Shown piece by piece: positions 60,664 through 64,000 of a stretch of DNA of 64,000 bases (position 1 is its first letter; every line of letters begins with the position of its first letter). The notes under the pieces were generated by a model. The model did not search any database. It was not told the DNA's origin and saw nothing but the letters and a program-made list of their open reading frames with translations. The translations under genes and the position numbers were made by a program. The stretch spans positions 1 through 64,000 of the forward strand of contig URQQ01000011.1 of NCBI GenBank assembly GCA_900549995.1. Direction: 5' to 3'. The DNA is from an uncultured Lachnospiraceae bacterium (GTDB lineage: Bacteria > Bacillota > Clostridia > Lachnospirales > Lachnospiraceae).

Positions 60664-61689
60664 ATGGACAGAAAAGAAATGGATTGGGAAAATATTGGAT
60701 TTACATACAGGCCGACGGAGAAAAGGTATGTGTCTAACTTTAAAGACGGAGCATGGGATGATGGAGTTCTGACGGAGGATGCCAATATTGTCCTGAATGA
60801 ATGTGCGGGTGTACTGCAGTATGCCCAGACAATCTTTGAAGGAATGAAAGCATATACGACAGCGGATGGCAGAATTGTGACATTTCGCCCGGATCTGAAC
60901 GCGAAAAGAATGGTAGATTCTGCGAAAAGACTGGAAATGCCGGTATTTCCGGAGGATCGTTTTGTAGATGCAGTGACGCAGGTTGTGAAGGCAAACTCGG
61001 CATATGTACCTCCATATGGATCAGGTGCTACATTGTATATCAGGCCATATATGTTTGGGAGCAATCCTGTCATCGGCGTAAAACCGGCAGATGAATATCA
61101 GTTCCGTGTATTTTCAACCCCGGTAGGCCCGTATTTCAAGGGCGGTGTGAAACCGATTACGATTAAAGTTTCAGACTTTGACCGGGCGGCACCTTGCGGA
61201 ACAGGCCATATTAAAGCAGGGCTTAACTATGCGATGAGCCTCCATGCAATTGTGACAGCACATGCAGAAGGATACGATGAGAATATGTATCTTGATTCAG
61301 CGACAAGGACGAAAGTGGAAGAGACAGGCGGTGCGAACTTTATCTTTATTACTAAAGACAATAAAGTGGTAACTCCTCACTCTGATACAATTCTTCCTTC
61401 CATTACGAGACGTTCAATTCTTCATGTTGCAAAAGAGTATCTCGGAATGGAAGTAGAGGAGAGAGACGTTTACCTTGATGAAGTAAAAGATTTTGCTGAA
61501 TGCGGACTCTGCGGAACAGCAGCAGTGATTTCTCCGGTAGGAAAAGTAGTCGATCATGGCAAAGAGATCTGTTTCCCAAGCGGAATGGAGAAGATGGGTA
61601 CTGTCACACAGAAGTTATATGACACACTGACAGGAATTCAGATGGGAAATATTGAAGCACCAGAAGGCTGGATTCATGTAATTGAATAG
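60664..61689 (+). CDS. ilvE: Branched-chain amino acid aminotransferase
   Basis: 341-residue PLP fold-type IV transaminase for the last step of Val, Ile and Leu synthesis. The PLP lysine lies in GTGHIKAGLNYAMSL (near residue 180). Other markers are QTIFEGMKAY, YIRPYMFG and the late ECGLCGTAAVISPVG. The ATG at 60664 is placed by GGAGGAG seven bases upstream; an ATG 15 bases earlier precedes that site. It is separated from ilvN by about 100 bases and closes the T-box operon. Confidence 0.95.
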   Translation: MDRKEMDWENIGFTYRPTEKRYVSNFKDGAWDDGVLTEDANIVLNECAGVLQYAQTIFEGMKAYTTADGRIVTFRPDLNAKRMVDSAKRLEMPVFPEDRFVDAVTQVVKANSAYVPPYGSGATLYIRPYMFGSNPVIGVKPADEYQFRVFSTPVGPYFKGGVKPITIKVSDFDRAAPCGTGHIKAGLNYAMSLHAIVTAHAEGYDENMYLDSATRTKVEETGGANFIFITKDNKVVTPHSDTILPSITRRSILHVAKEYLGMEVEERDVYLDEVKDFAECGLCGTAAVISPVGKVVDHGKEICFPSGMEKMGTVTQKLYDTLTGIQMGNIEAPEGWIHVIE

Positions 61690-61694
61690 CAGGT

Positions 61695-61743
61695 AAAAAA
61701 GGATATTCCAAAGATTTTCAAAACTTTGGAATATCCTTTTTTT
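61695..61743. terminator. Bidirectional terminator between ilvE and mgtE
   Basis: AAAAAAGGATATTCCAAAG pairs with CTTTGGAATATCCTTTTTT around ten bases, with A and T runs for both strands. Confidence 0.9.
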
Positions 61744-63073
61744 ATAGATTGAACATGTGTGTTGCGATATTAAAATAAATCAAAATTGAACAGGTATCGA
61801 CCAGCGTTGTGATCAGCGGCGCCGCCATGATTGCAGGATCAAGATGAACCTTCTGGGCAAAAAGCGGAAGGATACAGCCGATCAGTTTTGAGATCACAAT
61901 GGTTGCAATGAGTGATAATCCTACTACAATCGCAAGTTCCGGCTTGTGATACATAATCAGAATTCGGAGGCTGTTGGCGGCTGCAAGCGCAATACCGACT
62001 ATAAGCGAAATTCTGAATTCTTTAAAGATAACTTTAAAAATATCTCTGAACTGAATTTCGTCAAGGGCAATCCCACGGATGATCAGAGTGGAACTCTGGG
62101 AACCGCAGTTACCGCCGGTATCCATCAGCATTGGGATGAAGGATACCAGAATCGGGATTACTTCGAAAGCCTTCTCGTATTTTGTGATGATGGTACCAGT
62201 AATCGTGGCAGAAAGCATCAGGACAAGAAGCCATACGATTCTGTTTTTGGCATGTGCGAACACCCCAGTATCAAAGTAAGATTTCTCACTCGGATTCATG
62301 GCAGCCATGATTGTAATATCTTCTGTAGCTTCTTCCACCATGACATCCATGGCATCATCGACGGTTACAATTCCGACCATCAGCCCGTCCACATCGAGAA
62401 CCGGAAGCGCCAGCAGGTCGTATTTGCCAAAGAGCTGTGCAGCTTCTTCTTTGTCATCGTGTGTGCCTACGGAGATGATTTCGGTTTCCATTAATTCTTC
62501 TATTTTCTCATCATCGTCAGCTGTCATGAGATCTTTGGCAGTGACGATACCGACCAGTTTTCTGTATTCAAGGACGTAACAGGTATAAATCGTTTCTTTG
62601 TGTATACCGACACGTTTGATATGTGCCATCGCCTGGGCGACAGTCATTTCTTTTCTGAGGTCTACATACTCAGTTGTCATGATGCTGCCGGCACTGTCCT
62701 CCGGATAGTGAAGGAGGATATTGATCTGTTTTCTCTTCTCGTGGTCGACTGCATTTAAGATACGTGTGACTACATTGGCCGGAAGTTCCTCCAGCAAATC
62801 CACAGTATCGTCCATGAACAGATCGTCCAGAATATCTTTTAATTCTTTCTCCGTAAAGACATCAATTAAGTAAGCCTGCATGGTATTGCTCATATTTGAA
62901 AATACATCTGCGGCTTTGTCTTTCGGGATCAGGCGGAATGCCTGTGCTAATGCTTTATCTTCAAGCTCTGACAACAGTGAGGCAATGTCTACTGCATTCA
63001 TAACGTCCAGAATACTTCTGATCGCTTTGAACTCTCTCTTTGCCAGGAGCTCCATGAAAATATCTTTGTTCAT
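61742..63073 (-). CDS. mgtE: MgtE magnesium transporter
   Basis: 443-residue Mg2+ channel/transporter. An N-terminal superhelical domain (about 1-125, with LLEELPANVVTRIL) precedes two CBS domains near 130-250 that sense cytosolic Mg2+, then a linker helix and five membrane helices. The first of these is near VWLLVLMLSATITG; the pore motif is PMLMDTGGNCGSQSSTLIIRGI. The ATG at 63073 follows AAGGAG by eight bases; a GTG nine bases earlier overlaps that site. Expression is under an M-box riboswitch, so Mg2+ is confirmed as the likely substrate by context. Confidence 0.96.
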   Translation of the reverse strand: MNKDIFMELLAKREFKAIRSILDVMNAVDIASLLSELEDKALAQAFRLIPKDKAADVFSNMSNTMQAYLIDVFTEKELKDILDDLFMDDTVDLLEELPANVVTRILNAVDHEKRKQINILLHYPEDSAGSIMTTEYVDLRKEMTVAQAMAHIKRVGIHKETIYTCYVLEYRKLVGIVTAKDLMTADDDEKIEELMETEIISVGTHDDKEEAAQLFGKYDLLALPVLDVDGLMVGIVTVDDAMDVMVEEATEDITIMAAMNPSEKSYFDTGVFAHAKNRIVWLLVLMLSATITGTIITKYEKAFEVIPILVSFIPMLMDTGGNCGSQSSTLIIRGIALDEIQFRDIFKVIFKEFRISLIVGIALAAANSLRILIMYHKPELAIVVGLSLIATIVISKLIGCILPLFAQKVHLDPAIMAAPLITTLVDTCSILIYFNIATHMFNL

Positions 63074-63206
63074 TTTGCTCACTCCTTTTCGTTATGAAAT
63101 TTTTACGGTAACTACGCGAATGATAACTGGCACCAGCGTCCATTTTCCTCACCTGCCTTTATGATTGGATTTTGTTGTTAAAATGAAACGAAGTTTACTA
63201 TATTAT

Positions 63207-63433
63207 AAAAAAAACCTCGTCAAAACGACGAGGATATAACACCCACTTAGAGCATTTTCTCTGAATTCCCGTCGTTCAAGCTTTAGTATCACAGGGCATA
63301 TCAACTGCATTAGGATATGCCTTAGTCCGACATCTCCTGCTGACCAACGATTTGTGTCTCCACAAATTTGCGGTAGCAATCTTAGGATAAACCCGATCCC
63401 TGTGGTAACCTCACCTACCGAAACATTATATTT
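63207..63433 (-). promoter_or_regulatory. M-box (Mg2+) riboswitch of mgtE
   Basis: Read on the minus strand, the leader contains CGGTAGGTGAGG, CGCTACCGC-like GATTGCTACCGCAAA, GGTCAGCAG, TAATGCAG and GTGATACTAAAGCTTGAACGACGG. These match the conserved core of the ykoK/M-box aptamer. It ends with a terminator hairpin, CCTCGTC/GACGAGG (63215-63233), followed by eight T (63207-63214). High Mg2+ would favour termination. Confidence 0.92.
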
Positions 63434-63440
63434 CATTATT

Positions 63441-63469
63441 ATTGTAGACTGATTGAAGCTGTGTGTCAA
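63441..63469 (-). promoter_or_regulatory. Promoter of the M-box-mgtE transcript
   Basis: On the minus strand: TTGACA (63464-63469), 17-base spacer, TACAAT (63441-63446), directly upstream of the M-box. Confidence 0.75.
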
Positions 63470-63715
63470 TGACTTTTTGTTCTGGACAGCATATATTGAA
63501 GCATAGATCACCAAAGCGTGCATGGATTTGGGGAAAGATGCGGGAATGAATTGCTGACCGGTTATTTTTGTTAATTCCACTGAAAATAACGTATATTTTA
63601 TATATAAATCGTAGTATTTTTGTTTTTATGACTGTCCTTATATGATATTCTTAGACGCAGAACAAACCGATATATTAAGTGCGCGCAAGGTTATGTTCAC
63701 GACTATATATCAATG
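63470..63715. other. Intergenic region without recognised features
   Basis: About 245 A/T-rich bases between the M-box promoter and the end of the AraC gene. I see no reading frame, repeat or clear terminator hairpin. Confidence 0.5.
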
Positions 63716-64000
63716 TTATTTGGTATAATGACTGCGGTATAATTTCGGTGTTATTCCAAAAAAAAGCCGGAATTGCTGTGAAAAATAACTCGGTGAACTA
63801 AAGCCAAGAGAGATGCTGATTTCCTGAATACTCTGTCTGGTAAAACGAAGCAGTTCTTTTGCTTCTGTCAGCCGAAGTTCCAAAATATACTGCGAAATGG
63901 TTTTCTGTGTATTTTGCTTAAAATGTGATGAGAGATAATTCGCTGTAACTCCGGCATAGGAGGCAATTTCCTCTATTCGAATTGGGTAATGAAGATGGCC
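63716..64000 (-). CDS. AraC-family transcriptional regulator, C-terminal part (cut by the window end)
   Basis: Only the last 94 codons are in the window; the 5' part lies beyond base 64000. They encode the AraC double helix-turn-helix: RIEEIASYAGVTANYLSSHFKQ, then TEAKELLRFTRQSIQEISISLGFSSPSYFSQQF, ending FFGITPKLYRSHYTK. A run of eight A on the plus strand (63758-63765) keeps the frame intact. The sensing domain and target cannot be judged. Confidence 0.9.
   Translation of the reverse strand, partial: GHLHYPIRIEEIASYAGVTANYLSSHFKQNTQKTISQYILELRLTEAKELLRFTRQSIQEISISLGFSSPSYFSQQFRLFFGITPKLYRSHYTK

Noticed and set aside
63716..63800. A suspected frameshift in the AraC fragment at the A run
   Set aside because: The run has eight A; with that count the frame continues to the normal family ending GITPKLYRSHYTK and a stop.
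1..64000. CRISPR arrays, insertion sequences and prophage genes
   Set aside because: No regularly spaced direct repeats, transposase, integrase or phage structural genes were recognised on either strand.

Overview
The window reads as a chromosomal segment of an anaerobic, spore-forming Clostridia, most likely a Lachnospiraceae gut commensal (Blautia/Dorea/Mediterraneibacter-like). This rests on spoIIGA-sigE-sigG and spoVT, the SCIFF peptide with its radical SAM maturase next to a fused secDF, DUF3793 and TIGR04086 proteins, strong AGGAGG ribosome sites, moderate G+C, and T-box, M-box and tetrahydrofolate riboswitches. Species was not determined. No phage, insertion sequence, integrase or CRISPR array was recognised.

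Layout. 1-4.7 kb: sporulation sigma cluster (spoIIGA, sigE, a beta-CASP hydrolase, sigG) behind a Spo0A-type promoter. 4.6-7.3 kb: small metabolic and hypothetical genes (HAD phosphatase, acidic protein, metallo-hydrolase, membrane protein). 7.4-12.5 kb: pth-mfd-prsA. 12.6-23.5 kb: an accessory block between prsA and spoVT, genes that are close neighbours in many Firmicutes. It holds an amino acid permease, yqeY, a TetR/MMPL/heptad-repeat efflux or secretion module, a LysR regulator and a three-gene cell-surface operon. 23.5-25 kb: spoVT, a TIGR04086 membrane protein and a degenerate-looking gap. 25.1-29.2 kb: an Rrf2 regulator followed by a divergent carbon monoxide dehydrogenase-like protein, a CooF-like ferredoxin and a flavoprotein oxidoreductase. 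29.3-42.8 kb: scfA-scfB, secDF, recJ, rel, an MBL hydrolase, hemZ, hisS and aspS. 43-48.8 kb: tRNA-Gly, aldehyde dehydrogenase, a LUD-domain protein, an esterase-like protein, homoserine dehydrogenase and a lipoprotein. 48.9-54.2 kb: folT under a THF riboswitch, a MATE exporter, a Fur-box operon (DUF3793-flavodoxin-DUF2325) and thyA-folA. 54.2-57.8 kb: an ABC-F ATPase, a YczE-like membrane protein and an AraC regulator. 57.9-61.7 kb: T-box-controlled ilvB-ilvN-ilvE. 61.7-64 kb: mgtE behind an M-box, and the 3' end of an AraC regulator.

The best candidates for undescribed biology are two. The first is the three-gene surface operon at 20966-23434, whose second and third products share a beta-rich domain. 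The second is the CODH-like protein at 25646-27529, which keeps the metal-cluster ligands but appears to lack the usual proton-transfer histidines and active-site lysine. Also notable are three helically phased TetR operators, a cysteine-rich insert in IlvB, a THF riboswitch with a visible SD-sequestering helix, and a T-box whose specifier reads as valine.
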